This document shows, one piece after another, positions 6,011 to 12,883 of a DNA stretch of 12,908 nt (positions within the stretch are counted from its first letter, which is position 1; the number at the start of each line of letters is the position of its first letter). A program made the translations under genes and the position numbers. Location of the stretch: the NCBI GenBank assembly GCA_027623615.1, contig JAQBVH010000024.1, forward strand, positions 1-12,908, read 5' to 3'. The notes under the pieces were generated by a model, which searched no databases, was not told where the DNA came from, and saw only the letters and a list, made by a program, of their open reading frames with translations. The DNA comes from Planctomycetota bacterium. GTDB lineage: Bacteria; Planctomycetota; UBA1135; GCA-002686595.

Positions 6011-6040
6011 GGGTGGGAGCACGCTGCCGCACTCCCACCC
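6011..6040 (+). terminator. Second tandem hairpin after the aldolase gene
   Basis: Perfect 9-bp inverted repeat, GGGTGGGAG (6011-6019) and CTCCCACCC (6032-6040), with a 12-nt loop, immediately adjoining the first hairpin. Two back-to-back stems probably close the BMC transcript. No T tract follows. Confidence 0.55.
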
Positions 6041-6203
6041 GTACTCCGGTCTGTCCGGGCGACTTCCCGTCCGGATCCGCGAGGGCGAACGCGTCCTCGC
6101 CGAGCTCCAGGCCGGACTCGAACTCGTCGAAGGTCATCACCATCCGACCCGAGGCCGGGTTCGAGCTGCCAAGCAACGCTCCCTTCAGCTCCGAAAGGAT
6201 TCC
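6013..6203 (-). pseudogene. Possible coding relic or small protein on the minus strand
   Basis: Between the aldolase and metB, the minus strand has an open frame that reads like real protein over about 60 codons (about 6203 down to 6030), for example MVMTFDEFESGLELGED and AFALADPDGKSPGQ. Nearly every third codon position there is G or C, as in the true genes. Upstream of 6203 the same frame looks non-coding (Arg/Ser/Ala-rich). A start at ATG 6143 would give 65 residues, but that ORF runs into the convergent aldolase gene and stops only at 5946. I do not recognise the family. It may be the remnant of a lost gene or chance. Confidence 0.22.
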
Positions 6204-6215
6204 GCTGCCGCTCCC

Positions 6216-6244
6216 TTGCCAACGGCGCGGTGCATCCCTAGTGT
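6216..6244 (+). promoter_or_regulatory. Candidate sigma70-type promoter of the met operon
   Basis: TTGCCA (6216-6221, five of six matches to TTGACA), a 17-bp spacer, then TAGTGT (6239-6244, with the key T, A and final T of a -10). It is the best -35/-10 pair found by eye in the window. Transcription would start near 6251 and leave a leader of about 224 nt before metB, holding the Met-rich ORF and the pairable segments listed separately. Confidence 0.45.
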
Positions 6245-6304
6245 CCGCCACCTGGCGCCCCGCGGCGCGACTGATCGATGCAACGCTCCTCGCGACTCCC
6301 GCTG

Positions 6305-6376
6305 ATGAAGACCCAGATGCTGGGCATGTGGAAATACATGCTCTGCCCGGGACTCGGCGGGCGTACGCGGGTGTAG
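6305..6376 (+). CDS. Possible Met-rich leader peptide of the met operon
   Basis: ATG 6305 opens a 23-codon frame ending at TAG 6374-6376. It begins MKTQMLGMWKYM and continues LCPGLGGRTRV. Met occupies positions 1, 5, 8 and 12, far above normal frequency, and the ORF lies in the leader of a methionine-biosynthesis operon. Met codons 5, 8 and 12 fall within two small hairpins (6312-6324 and 6324-6341), so ribosome movement would alter RNA folding, as in classical amino-acid attenuators. There is no clear Shine-Dalgarno sequence before it. No described methionine attenuator of this kind is known to me; a chance short ORF is a real alternative. Confidence 0.3.
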   Translation: MKTQMLGMWKYMLCPGLGGRTRV

Positions 6377-6451
6377 CTGATCGAAAGAGCTGACCTGAAC
6401 GTGCGAGACCTGCCCGGCCCCGGGGCTCTTCTCTCACCACCTCCACGTTCA
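6312..6451 (+). promoter_or_regulatory. Candidate structured 5' leader RNA of the met operon
   Basis: Pairable segments by eye: CCCAG/CTGGG (6312-6316 with 6320-6324), GCATGT/ACATGC (6324-6329 with 6336-6341), GGGCA/TGCCC (6322-6326 with 6344-6348, an alternative to the former), AAGAGC/GCTCTT (6385-6390 with 6425-6430) and TGAACGTG/CACGTTCA (6396-6403 with 6444-6451). The last two interleave, so together they have H-type pseudoknot topology. A GCCCCGGGGC palindrome (6417-6426) competes with them. I do not see the conserved cores of the SAM-I, SAM-II or SAH riboswitches. It could be an attenuator or an undescribed element; folding is untested. Confidence 0.3.
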
Positions 6452-6474
6452 CTTCCTACCCAAAGCCATGGGTC

Positions 6475-7671
6475 ATGCTCTTCGAAACGACGTCCTTCCG
6501 TACCCAATGTGTCCACGCGGGCACCCCGCCCGACCCCACCACGGGGTCGATCCTGACGCCCATCCACCAGACCACGACCTTCGTTCAGGAAGCCGTCGGT
6601 AAGGACAGGGGCTTCACCTACTCCCGGGCCGCGAACCCGACCGTGGCCGCCCTCGAGGCGCGCCTCGCCGCCCTCGAGGATGCCCCCCATGCGGTCGCCA
6701 CCCGCACGGGAATGGCCGCCGTGACCACCCTGGTCCTCGCCACCGTGAGCGCCGGTGAGCGCATCGTCTGCGGCCGCACCGTCTACGGCGGCACCGTGCG
6801 CTTCCTGCACGAATTAATCGCCCCGTTCGGGGTCCAGGTCGACTTCGTCGATGCCGGCGACAACGCCGCCCTGGCCGAGGCCCTGGTCGAGCCGGCACGC
6901 CTGGTGCTCGTCGAGTCCCCCGCCAACCCGACCCTCGAGCTGTGCGACCTGCGCCGCGGGGCCGAGCTGGCCCACGCCGCCGGCGCCCTGTTCGCGGTCG
7001 ACAACACCGTGCTCACGCCGGCCCTGCAGCGGCCCCTCGACCTCGGCGCGGACGTGTCGGTCCTGTCGACCACCAAGCTGATCGAGGGTCATGACGCGAC
7101 CCTCGGCGGCGCCCTGGTCACCCGCGACGAGGACCTCGACAGGCGCTTGCGCCGGGTCGTCAAGACGATCGGCTGCAGCCAGGCGCCCTTCGACGCCTGG
7201 TTGACCCTGCGCGGGATCACCACCCTGCCCCTGCGCGCCAAGCAGCAGAGCGACAACGCGCGCACGGTCGCCAGGTTCCTCGAGGGCCACCCCGCCGTCG
7301 CGCGGGTCGCCCACCCCGACCTCGAGTCCTTCCCCCAGCGCACCCTGGCGGTCCAGCAACAGTCCGCGGGCGGCCCCCTGATCGCGTTCGAGCTTGAGGG
7401 CGGGCTCGGCGCGGGCACGGAGCTGATGAACCGGGTTCGACTCTGCAGCCTCGCAGAGAACCTCGGCGCTGCCGAAACGTTGATCACCCACCCCGCCTCG
7501 ATGACCCACGCCGATGTCCCACCCGCGCAACGGGAGGCGGCGGGAATCACCAACGGGCTGGTACGACTGTCCGTCGGACTGGAAGATCCCCAGGACGTGA
7601 TCCGCGACCTGCGTGAAGCCCTGACCGTGGCCGAAGCCGCCCTGACCTCGAGCGGAGAGGTGACCCGATGA
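6475..7671 (+). CDS. metB: Cystathionine gamma-synthase (Cys/Met-metabolism PLP enzyme)
   Basis: 398 residues, normal for the family. PLP-site features: YSRAANPTV (the phosphate-binding Tyr/Arg of the neighbouring subunit), ESPANPTLELCDL, VDNTVLTPALQRPLDLGADV, and LSTTKLIEGH with Schiff-base Lys 201. Near the C-terminus LGAAETLITHPASMTH retains Glu 334 at the position typical of gamma-synthases and gamma-lyases; SVGLEDPQDVIRDL ends the fold. The expected reaction joins an O-acylhomoserine and cysteine to cystathionine. O-acylhomoserine sulfhydrylase or gamma-lyase activity cannot be excluded. The next gene, an aspartokinase-homoserine dehydrogenase, overlaps by ATGA, and a beta-lyase follows, which favours the biosynthetic role. 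ATG 6475 has no Shine-Dalgarno sequence; ATG 6468 is out of frame. Confidence 0.82.
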   Translation: MLFETTSFRTQCVHAGTPPDPTTGSILTPIHQTTTFVQEAVGKDRGFTYSRAANPTVAALEARLAALEDAPHAVATRTGMAAVTTLVLATVSAGERIVCGRTVYGGTVRFLHELIAPFGVQVDFVDAGDNAALAEALVEPARLVLVESPANPTLELCDLRRGAELAHAAGALFAVDNTVLTPALQRPLDLGADVSVLSTTKLIEGHDATLGGALVTRDEDLDRRLRRVVKTIGCSQAPFDAWLTLRGITTLPLRAKQQSDNARTVARFLEGHPAVARVAHPDLESFPQRTLAVQQQSAGGPLIAFELEGGLGAGTELMNRVRLCSLAENLGAAETLITHPASMTHADVPPAQREAAGITNGLVRLSVGLEDPQDVIRDLREALTVAEAALTSSGEVTR

Positions 7672-9431
7672 AGAGCTCCCCCCTGGTGGTCCTCAAGCTC
7701 GGCGGCTCCGTGCTGCGCGACGAGGCGGACCTGGCCGCGGCCGTCCACGAGATCTACCGCCACCGGCGCCGCGGCGCCCGGGTGCTGGCGGTGGTCAGCG
7801 CCCTCTATGGCAAGACCGATCAGCTCGAGCAGCGCGCGAGCAAGCTCGTCAGCAAGCCGCGCCGGCAAACGGCGGACGCCGTCGCCAACCTGCTCGCCAC
7901 CGGCGAGCGGGAGTCGGCCTCGCTCCTCGTGCTGGCCCTCGAGCGAGCCGGTGTCCCCGCGGCCCTGTTCGATCCGGCGGTAGTCGGTCCCGACGGGCGC
8001 GGTGAGGTGCTCGACGCGACCCCGGTCGACCTCGACACCACGGCGATCGCAGCCGGCCTGGCCAAGCACGGCGTCGGCGTGCTGCCCGGCTTCGTCGGGC
8101 GGCTCGCGAACGGCGGCCTGTGCCTCTTCGGCCGCGGCGGCACGGACCTGACCGCGCTGTTCGTCGCCGAACGCCTCGGCGCGAGCAAGGTGCGTCTGGT
8201 CAAGGACGTGGCCGGGCTCTACGAGCACGACCCCTCCTTGCCGGGGCCGCCTCCGCGTCGGTTCGTCAGCCTGTCCTGGGACGATGCTCTGCACCTCGGC
8301 GGGGAGATCCTGCAGGACAAGGCCCTGCGCTACGCCCGGGATGCGCACCTGGCCTTCGAGGTCGGTGGCCTGGCCGGAGAGGACGCGACCAAGGTCGGCG
8401 ACGAGCCGATGATCGCGCTCCCGCCCCCGGCCCGCCCGGCACCGCTGCGGGTGGCGCTGATCGGCCTCGGGTCGGTCGGCGGCGGCGTCTATCGCGAGCT
8501 CGCGGCGGACCCCGAGCACTTCGACGTGGTCTCGATCCTCGTACGCGATGGTCTCAAGGAGCGCGAGGAGGGCGCGCTCACGGGTCTGGTGACCACCGAC
8601 CCCGAGCGTCTCTTCGTCAGCGAGTTCGACGTGCTCGTCGAGCTGGCCGGCGGCGTCGAACCCGCCGGACACTGGGTCCACCGCGCGCTCTCGATGGGTC
8701 GTCACGTGGTGACGGCGAACAAGGCCCTGCTCGCGGAGCGCGGCGTCGAGCTCGCGACCCTCGCCGAGCGCGGGAGGGTCACCCTGGCCGGCTCCGCCAG
8801 CGTCGGCGGATCGATACCGGCCCTCGAGGCGGCCCATCGCCTGGGCCAGCGCGGCGACCTCATCGGCTTCGAGGGCGTGCTCGGCGGCACGGCCAACTAC
8901 GTGCTCGACCGGATGGCCGAGGGCATCTCCCTGCCTGACGCTGCAAGGCGTGCGCGGGAGGCAGGGTTGGCCGAGGCCGACCCGCGCCTGGACCTGGACG
9001 GCACGGACGCGGCGCAGAAGCTGACCCTGTTGGCTCGAGCAGCCTTCGGCAGCGACAGCCCGGTGCGCTGGCTGCACCGCTCCGGCGTCGGGGACACCAC
9101 CGTGGCAGAAGCGACCCGCGCGCGGCGCGCCGGTCGTGCCTTGCGCCTGGTCGCCTCCTGCCAGCGCACGGACGCGGGGCTCGTCGCGAGCCTGCGGCGG
9201 CGGGAGCTCCCCGCCGAGCATCCCCTCTTCGACGTGGTCGACGAGGAGAACGCCGTCGTGTTCGAGCTCGGCCGCGGCGAGTCGATCGCCCTCCGCGGGC
9301 GCGGCGCGGGCCGCTGGCCCACGGTCGAGTCGGTGATGGCCGACCTGTTCACCCTGGCCCGCGCGCATCGGCGTGGGGTCCCCGGGCAGCGCCCCTCGCA
9401 GGTCCGCGGCGAAGTCGGAGGCCAGCGATGA
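7668..9431 (+). CDS. Bifunctional aspartokinase-homoserine dehydrogenase lacking ACT domains
   Basis: 587 residues. Residues 1 to about 250 form an amino-acid-kinase domain: VVLKLGGSVL with K10, VVSALYGKTDQL, LFGRGGTDLTALF, VRLVKDVAGLYEHDP, and LSWDDALHLGGEILQDKAL. Residues about 260-565 form homoserine dehydrogenase: the Rossmann loop LIGLGSVGGGV, VTANKALLA (K352), ASVGGSIPALEA, VLGGTANYVLDRM, and EADPRLDLDGTDAAQKL. In that last motif E436, D447 and K451 match the yeast enzyme's E208, D219 and K223. ThrA/MetL-type fusions are about 810-820 residues with ACT domains between the halves; here the domains are joined by a Pro-rich linker (about 251-259) and no ACT follows, so allosteric control seems lost. 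It catalyses the first and third steps of the aspartate pathway. Start ATG 7668 overlaps the metB stop (ATGA), with GGAGAGG at 7654-7660. Confidence 0.85.
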   Translation: MKSSPLVVLKLGGSVLRDEADLAAAVHEIYRHRRRGARVLAVVSALYGKTDQLEQRASKLVSKPRRQTADAVANLLATGERESASLLVLALERAGVPAALFDPAVVGPDGRGEVLDATPVDLDTTAIAAGLAKHGVGVLPGFVGRLANGGLCLFGRGGTDLTALFVAERLGASKVRLVKDVAGLYEHDPSLPGPPPRRFVSLSWDDALHLGGEILQDKALRYARDAHLAFEVGGLAGEDATKVGDEPMIALPPPARPAPLRVALIGLGSVGGGVYRELAADPEHFDVVSILVRDGLKEREEGALTGLVTTDPERLFVSEFDVLVELAGGVEPAGHWVHRALSMGRHVVTANKALLAERGVELATLAERGRVTLAGSASVGGSIPALEAAHRLGQRGDLIGFEGVLGGTANYVLDRMAEGISLPDAARRAREAGLAEADPRLDLDGTDAAQKLTLLARAAFGSDSPVRWLHRSGVGDTTVAEATRARRAGRALRLVASCQRTDAGLVASLRRRELPAEHPLFDVVDEENAVVFELGRGESIALRGRGAGRWPTVESVMADLFTLARAHRRGVPGQRPSQVRGEVGGQR

Positions 9432-10540
9432 GACCCGCCACACGCTTGATCCGCGGCACGCGCTGCGGGCACGACCCGTACCGGGCCACCGCGCCGCCGC
9501 TCTACCAGACCGCGACCTTCGCGCAGGCGACGGCCACGGGCTTCGATGCCTACGACTACAGCCGCACGGACAACCCGACGCGGCGGCTGGTCGAGGACGA
9601 GCTCGCCAGCCTGGAGGGCGGACACGGCGCGTTGGCCTACTCCAGCGGCATGGCGGCGGTCGCCGCCGCGCTGCGGCTCGCGCCAACGGGCGCTCGCGTC
9701 CTCGTCGCGCAGGACCTCTACGGCGGTACGGAGCGGCTCCTCGACCGGCTCGACCTCGAGGTCGCGCGCATCGACACGACCGATCCCGCCAGCTGGACCG
9801 ACGCGGTGTTCGAGGGCGCGCACCTCTGCTACCTCGAGACCCCCAGCAACCCGTTGCTGGAGACCACGGACCTGCGGGCCCTCGCCCGCTGGACGCGGCG
9901 CCACGGAGTCGTGCTCGTCGTCGACAACACGATGCTGTCGCCCTGGCTCCAGCGGCCCCTCGAGCTGGGTGCAGACCTGGTCGTCCAGTCGTGCACGAAG
10001 CATCTGGCCGGGCACGGGGACCTGACGGCGGGCGCGTTGATCGCCAAGGAGCGGGCCCTCTACGAGCCGCTGGCGTTCCAGCGCAATGCGGAGGGCACGG
10101 CGCTCGCACCGTTCGACGCGTGGCTGCTCTCGCGAGGTTTGAAGACCCTCGGAGTACGCCTCGAGCGGGCCCAAGACACGGCGCGGCAGCTGGTCAAGTT
10201 CCTCCGGGGCCATCCCGCGGTGACCCGGGTGCGTGACGTGGGCATGGGCAGCGTGTTGGCCTTCGAGACCGGCGACGTGGCGCGCTCACAACAGGTGGTC
10301 GAGGGCACCGAGCTCTTCTCGATCGCGGTCAGCTTTGGCGGCGTGGCCTCCTCGATCAGCCTGCCCTGCGTGATGAGCCACGCGAGCGTGCCAGCGGCAC
10401 GTCGCAGCGCGGTGCAGCTGCCGCCCGACCTGGTGCGCATCGCCGTTGGACTCGAGGACCCCGGTGACCTGATCGCAGACCTCGACCGGGCCCTGTCCGC
10501 ACCGCGTGGGCAGCCTCGACCAGCGACGGCATCGGCTTGA
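9428..10540 (+). CDS. metC: Cystathionine beta-lyase (Cys/Met-metabolism PLP enzyme)
   Basis: 370 residues, slightly short for the family. PLP features: YSRTDNPTRRLVEDELASLEGG, AYSSGMAAV, ETPSNPLLETTDL, VDNTMLSPWLQRPLELGADL, and QSCTKHLAGHGD with Schiff-base Lys 191. The C-terminal region SFGGVASSISLP followed by CVMSHASVP closely resembles plant-type cystathionine beta-lyase and differs from the gamma-synthase in the same operon, which keeps a Glu (E334) where this protein has Ala (A307). The expected reaction is cystathionine to homocysteine, pyruvate and ammonia. The start ATG overlaps the previous stop (ATGA) and is preceded by GGAGG at 9417-9421. It is the last gene of the operon and is followed by a hairpin shared with the convergent stress-protein gene. 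Substrate assignment is inference; gamma-lyase is the main alternative. Confidence 0.78.
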   Translation: MRPATRLIRGTRCGHDPYRATAPPLYQTATFAQATATGFDAYDYSRTDNPTRRLVEDELASLEGGHGALAYSSGMAAVAAALRLAPTGARVLVAQDLYGGTERLLDRLDLEVARIDTTDPASWTDAVFEGAHLCYLETPSNPLLETTDLRALARWTRRHGVVLVVDNTMLSPWLQRPLELGADLVVQSCTKHLAGHGDLTAGALIAKERALYEPLAFQRNAEGTALAPFDAWLLSRGLKTLGVRLERAQDTARQLVKFLRGHPAVTRVRDVGMGSVLAFETGDVARSQQVVEGTELFSIAVSFGGVASSISLPCVMSHASVPAARRSAVQLPPDLVRIAVGLEDPGDLIADLDRALSAPRGQPRPATASA

Positions 10541-10553
10541 CCTCAGCCCCAGG

Positions 10554-10572
10554 GGACCCAACGGGGTCCTTT
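10554..10572. terminator. Convergent terminator hairpin, built from the palindromic repeat family
   Basis: GGACCC (10554-10559), AACG loop, GGGTCC (10564-10569), then TTT; G-T pairs could extend the stem. It lies in the 43-bp gap between metC and the convergent stress-protein gene, so it may serve both. It shares CCCAACGGGGTC with palindrome A at 625-636, and CGCCTGGCTCAC just downstream (10576-10587) matches 636-647. Confidence 0.55.
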
Positions 10573-10583
10573 GGGCGCCTGGC

Positions 10584-11480
10584 TCACCAGGGCGGCTGCG
10601 GGTCGATGGGACACACGAAGTCGCTCGGCTTGACGGTCAGGAGCGAGCAGTCGACCTGGTCGAGCAGCCGCTCCGCCGTGTTGCCGACCAGCATGCCCGG
10701 TAGCCCGCCGCGGGAGACCGTGCCCATGACGAGCAGGTCCGGGTGCAGGTGCTCGACCGCCTCGCCGATCATCTTGTGGGGCGAGCGTCGCGCGACGTGC
10801 ACCACCGACTCGCCGTCGAAGACGCTGCGGCTGAGCACGTCGTCGATGTGGCTGGAGGCGGCGCTCTTGATGGCCTCGAGGCGCAGGGCGTAGTCCTCCT
10901 CGCTGAGCAGCGACGCCTCCAGCTGCAGCTCCATCGAGATCTGGAACGCGTGCACGACCTGCAGCTCGCAGTGATGCTGCTCTGCGATGAAGGCGGCCAT
11001 CGTCACGGCCCGGTCCCCGACCGCGGTCAGGTCCGTGGCCGCCATGACGAGCTTCTGCGCCAGGTCGTGGTCGGGCTTGACCACCCACACCGGCACCGGG
11101 CACTTGCGCAGGAGCTTGACGGCCTGGCTGCCGAGGCGCCGACCCTCGGCCAGGTCCTGATCGCGCTTGCCGACGATGACGAGGTCGCCGTACCCCGCCA
11201 GGGCAGCTTGGGCCAGCGCCTGCCAGGGGCGCTGACCGACCTTGTGCAGGCTGGTCGGGATGCCCTCCGCTTCGAGCCTGAGGACCACGCCCTCGAGCAG
11301 TTCGTGGTCCTCGGCTCGCCAGGGGCGCCGCTCGTAGCTCGACGAGACGAGGACCAGCCGCCCCGACAGCTCCTTCGCCAACCAGCGCGCCTGGTTGAGC
11401 GCGGCCTGGCTGCCCAGCCCGAGGTTCGCCTTCTTCGGGTCGAGGGCGAGGCCCACGAGGATCTGGCGTAGGGTTCGCAT
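10584..11480 (-). CDS. Tandem-domain universal stress protein, UspE-like
   Basis: 298 residues from ATG 11480; a TTG one codon earlier (11483) is a less likely start. It has two consecutive Usp domains (about 5-137 and 143-287). The first holds YGDLVIVGKR and LGSQAVKLLRKCPVPVWVVK, with a degenerate nucleotide loop. The second holds LVMGTVSRGGLPGMLVGNTA, which fits the G-2x-G-9x-G(S/T/N) ATP-binding pattern, and ends CSLLTVKPSDFVCPID. That C-terminus closely resembles E. coli UspE (316 residues). Cytosolic; the family binds ATP or AMP and acts in stress tolerance by poorly known means. It lies six bases downstream of the pgi stop (TAG CCG TTG ATG) without a Shine-Dalgarno sequence, so translation is probably coupled to pgi. 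Confidence 0.88.
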   Translation of the reverse strand: MRTLRQILVGLALDPKKANLGLGSQAALNQARWLAKELSGRLVLVSSSYERRPWRAEDHELLEGVVLRLEAEGIPTSLHKVGQRPWQALAQAALAGYGDLVIVGKRDQDLAEGRRLGSQAVKLLRKCPVPVWVVKPDHDLAQKLVMAATDLTAVGDRAVTMAAFIAEQHHCELQVVHAFQISMELQLEASLLSEEDYALRLEAIKSAASSHIDDVLSRSVFDGESVVHVARRSPHKMIGEAVEHLHPDLLVMGTVSRGGLPGMLVGNTAERLLDQVDCSLLTVKPSDFVCPIDPQPPW

Positions 11481-11486
11481 CAACGG

Positions 11487-12878
11487 CTAGACGGTGCGTG
11501 GGCTGGCGGATTGGGCGGCCTCGATCTCGGCGCGCCGATCCTGGTAGCCGTCACGGCCCATCAGCGCGTAGGCAGCCACCTTACCCGCTTCGACGCCGGG
11601 CTGATCGAAGGCGTCGACCCCGTAGAGCTCGCCCATGACCGCGACCGCCATCTCCATCAGGTAGAGGTACTGGCCCACGGAGTGGGCGCTGACGGCCGGG
11701 AAGCGAATGGTCAGGTTCGGGCGGCGAGCATCGGTCAAGGCAACGCGGGTGCCCTCGCGTTCGGCGTCGAAGAGCTCGTTGAGGGTTCGACCGCCCAGAT
11801 AGCTCAGGGACTCGAGGCCCCCGTCGCCGGGCGGGATCTCGATCACGTGGTCGGGCTGGTCGACCGCCAGCAGGGTGAACCACTTGTCGAAGGGGCCCTC
11901 GGCATAGAGCTGCACCTGGCTGTGCTGGTCGGTCACGCCCACCGCGCGCACCGGGGTCGGACCGACGTGCACCACGCTGCCGTCGGTCGCGTGCTTCTTG
12001 CCGATCGACTCCGCGAGCAGCTGCGCGTACCAGTCCGCGAGATCCGCGAGGCGCTGGGAGTAGCTGAACGTGACCGCGATGTTCTTGCCCTTCTTGGCCT
12101 GCATCGCCCACTGGATCGCCGCGTAGAGCTGAGCGGGGTTCTCGAACAGCTCCCCGGCGCGGCAGCGCTCGTCCATCTTGGCGGCGCCCGCCACCAGCCC
12201 CATGACGTCGATCTCCATCAGCGCGGAGGAGACCAGGCCCACCGGCGAGAGGACGCTGAAGCGGCCGCCGACGCCCTGGGGCACGACGAAGGAGGCGTAG
12301 CCCTCGTCCTCGACCACCGGCCGCAGGTTCCCGGCGGCCGCGTCGGTCGTGATGACCAGGTTGTCCTTGTGCCCCTCGCGCCCCAGGGCCTCGATCAGCT
12401 GCTTGCGGACGATGAGGAACTGGCTCATCGTCTCCGCGGTCGAGCCCGACTTCGAGATCACGTTGAACAGGCAACGGCTCGGGGCGAACTGGGAGAGGAA
12501 CTCCCCGATCAGGTCCGGATCGACGTTGTCGAGCACGAACAGGCGCGGCACGCCGCTGGGCGGCTGGATGTCGTGGTAGGGGCTGTTGAGGGCCGTGTGC
12601 AGGGCCCGGTTGCCAAGGGCCGAGCCGCCGATGCCGAGGACCACCACGTTGTCGAAGCGGCCGCGCACGCTGGCGGCGTAGTCGAGCACCTCGCGCTGGA
12701 CCTGGTCCTGGTAGGGCAAGTCCATCCAGCGCAGGTCTTGCTTGCGCCGGGCCTGGACAGCGTCCAGCGCGCTGCGGGTCGCGTCTCCAAGCGCCCCCAG
12801 TTCGGCGTCGGTGATCCCGTGCTCGGCGCCAATGGCGTCGGCGAGGATGTTGGTGTAGTCGAGTGTGATGCGATCCAT
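11487..12878 (-). CDS. pgi: Glucose-6-phosphate isomerase
   Basis: 463 residues, the compact form typical of Bacillus-like enzymes rather than the 550-residue E. coli type. Recognisable motifs in order: VVLGIGGSALGNRAL (79-93), VISKSGSTAET (140-150, sugar-phosphate binding), GVGGRFSVLSPVGL (202-215, family signature), LLAESIGKK (287-295, with catalytic Glu 290), TDQHSQVQLYAEGPFDKW (316-333) and FDQPGVEAGK (424-433, with Lys 433). It interconverts glucose-6-phosphate and fructose-6-phosphate in the cytosol. The start ATG 12878 is supported by GGAGG five bases upstream (plus-strand 12884-12888). The stress-protein gene follows immediately and is probably co-transcribed. No key residue is missing. 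Confidence 0.96.
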   Translation of the reverse strand: MDRITLDYTNILADAIGAEHGITDAELGALGDATRSALDAVQARRKQDLRWMDLPYQDQVQREVLDYAASVRGRFDNVVVLGIGGSALGNRALHTALNSPYHDIQPPSGVPRLFVLDNVDPDLIGEFLSQFAPSRCLFNVISKSGSTAETMSQFLIVRKQLIEALGREGHKDNLVITTDAAAGNLRPVVEDEGYASFVVPQGVGGRFSVLSPVGLVSSALMEIDVMGLVAGAAKMDERCRAGELFENPAQLYAAIQWAMQAKKGKNIAVTFSYSQRLADLADWYAQLLAESIGKKHATDGSVVHVGPTPVRAVGVTDQHSQVQLYAEGPFDKWFTLLAVDQPDHVIEIPPGDGGLESLSYLGGRTLNELFDAEREGTRVALTDARRPNLTIRFPAVSAHSVGQYLYLMEMAVAVMGELYGVDAFDQPGVEAGKVAAYALMGRDGYQDRRAEIEAAQSASPRTV

Positions 12879-12883
12879 GGCAG

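Noticed and set aside
6468..6470. ATG 6468 as start of metB
   Set aside because: It is out of frame with the enzyme; ATG 6475 gives the correct N-terminus.
6250..6474. A known SAM or SAH riboswitch upstream of metB
   Set aside because: I could not find the conserved cores of SAM-I, SAM-II, SAM-IV or SAH riboswitches; this was judged by eye, and a Rfam scan would decide.
7089..10109. A 1006-codon minus-strand open frame opposite the met operon
   Set aside because: It is an antisense shadow caused by high GC; its translation is Arg/Ala/Gly-rich without domains, while the plus strand encodes three well-recognised enzymes.
11481..11483. TTG as start of the stress-protein gene
   Set aside because: An ATG follows directly and is the more usual start; only one residue differs.
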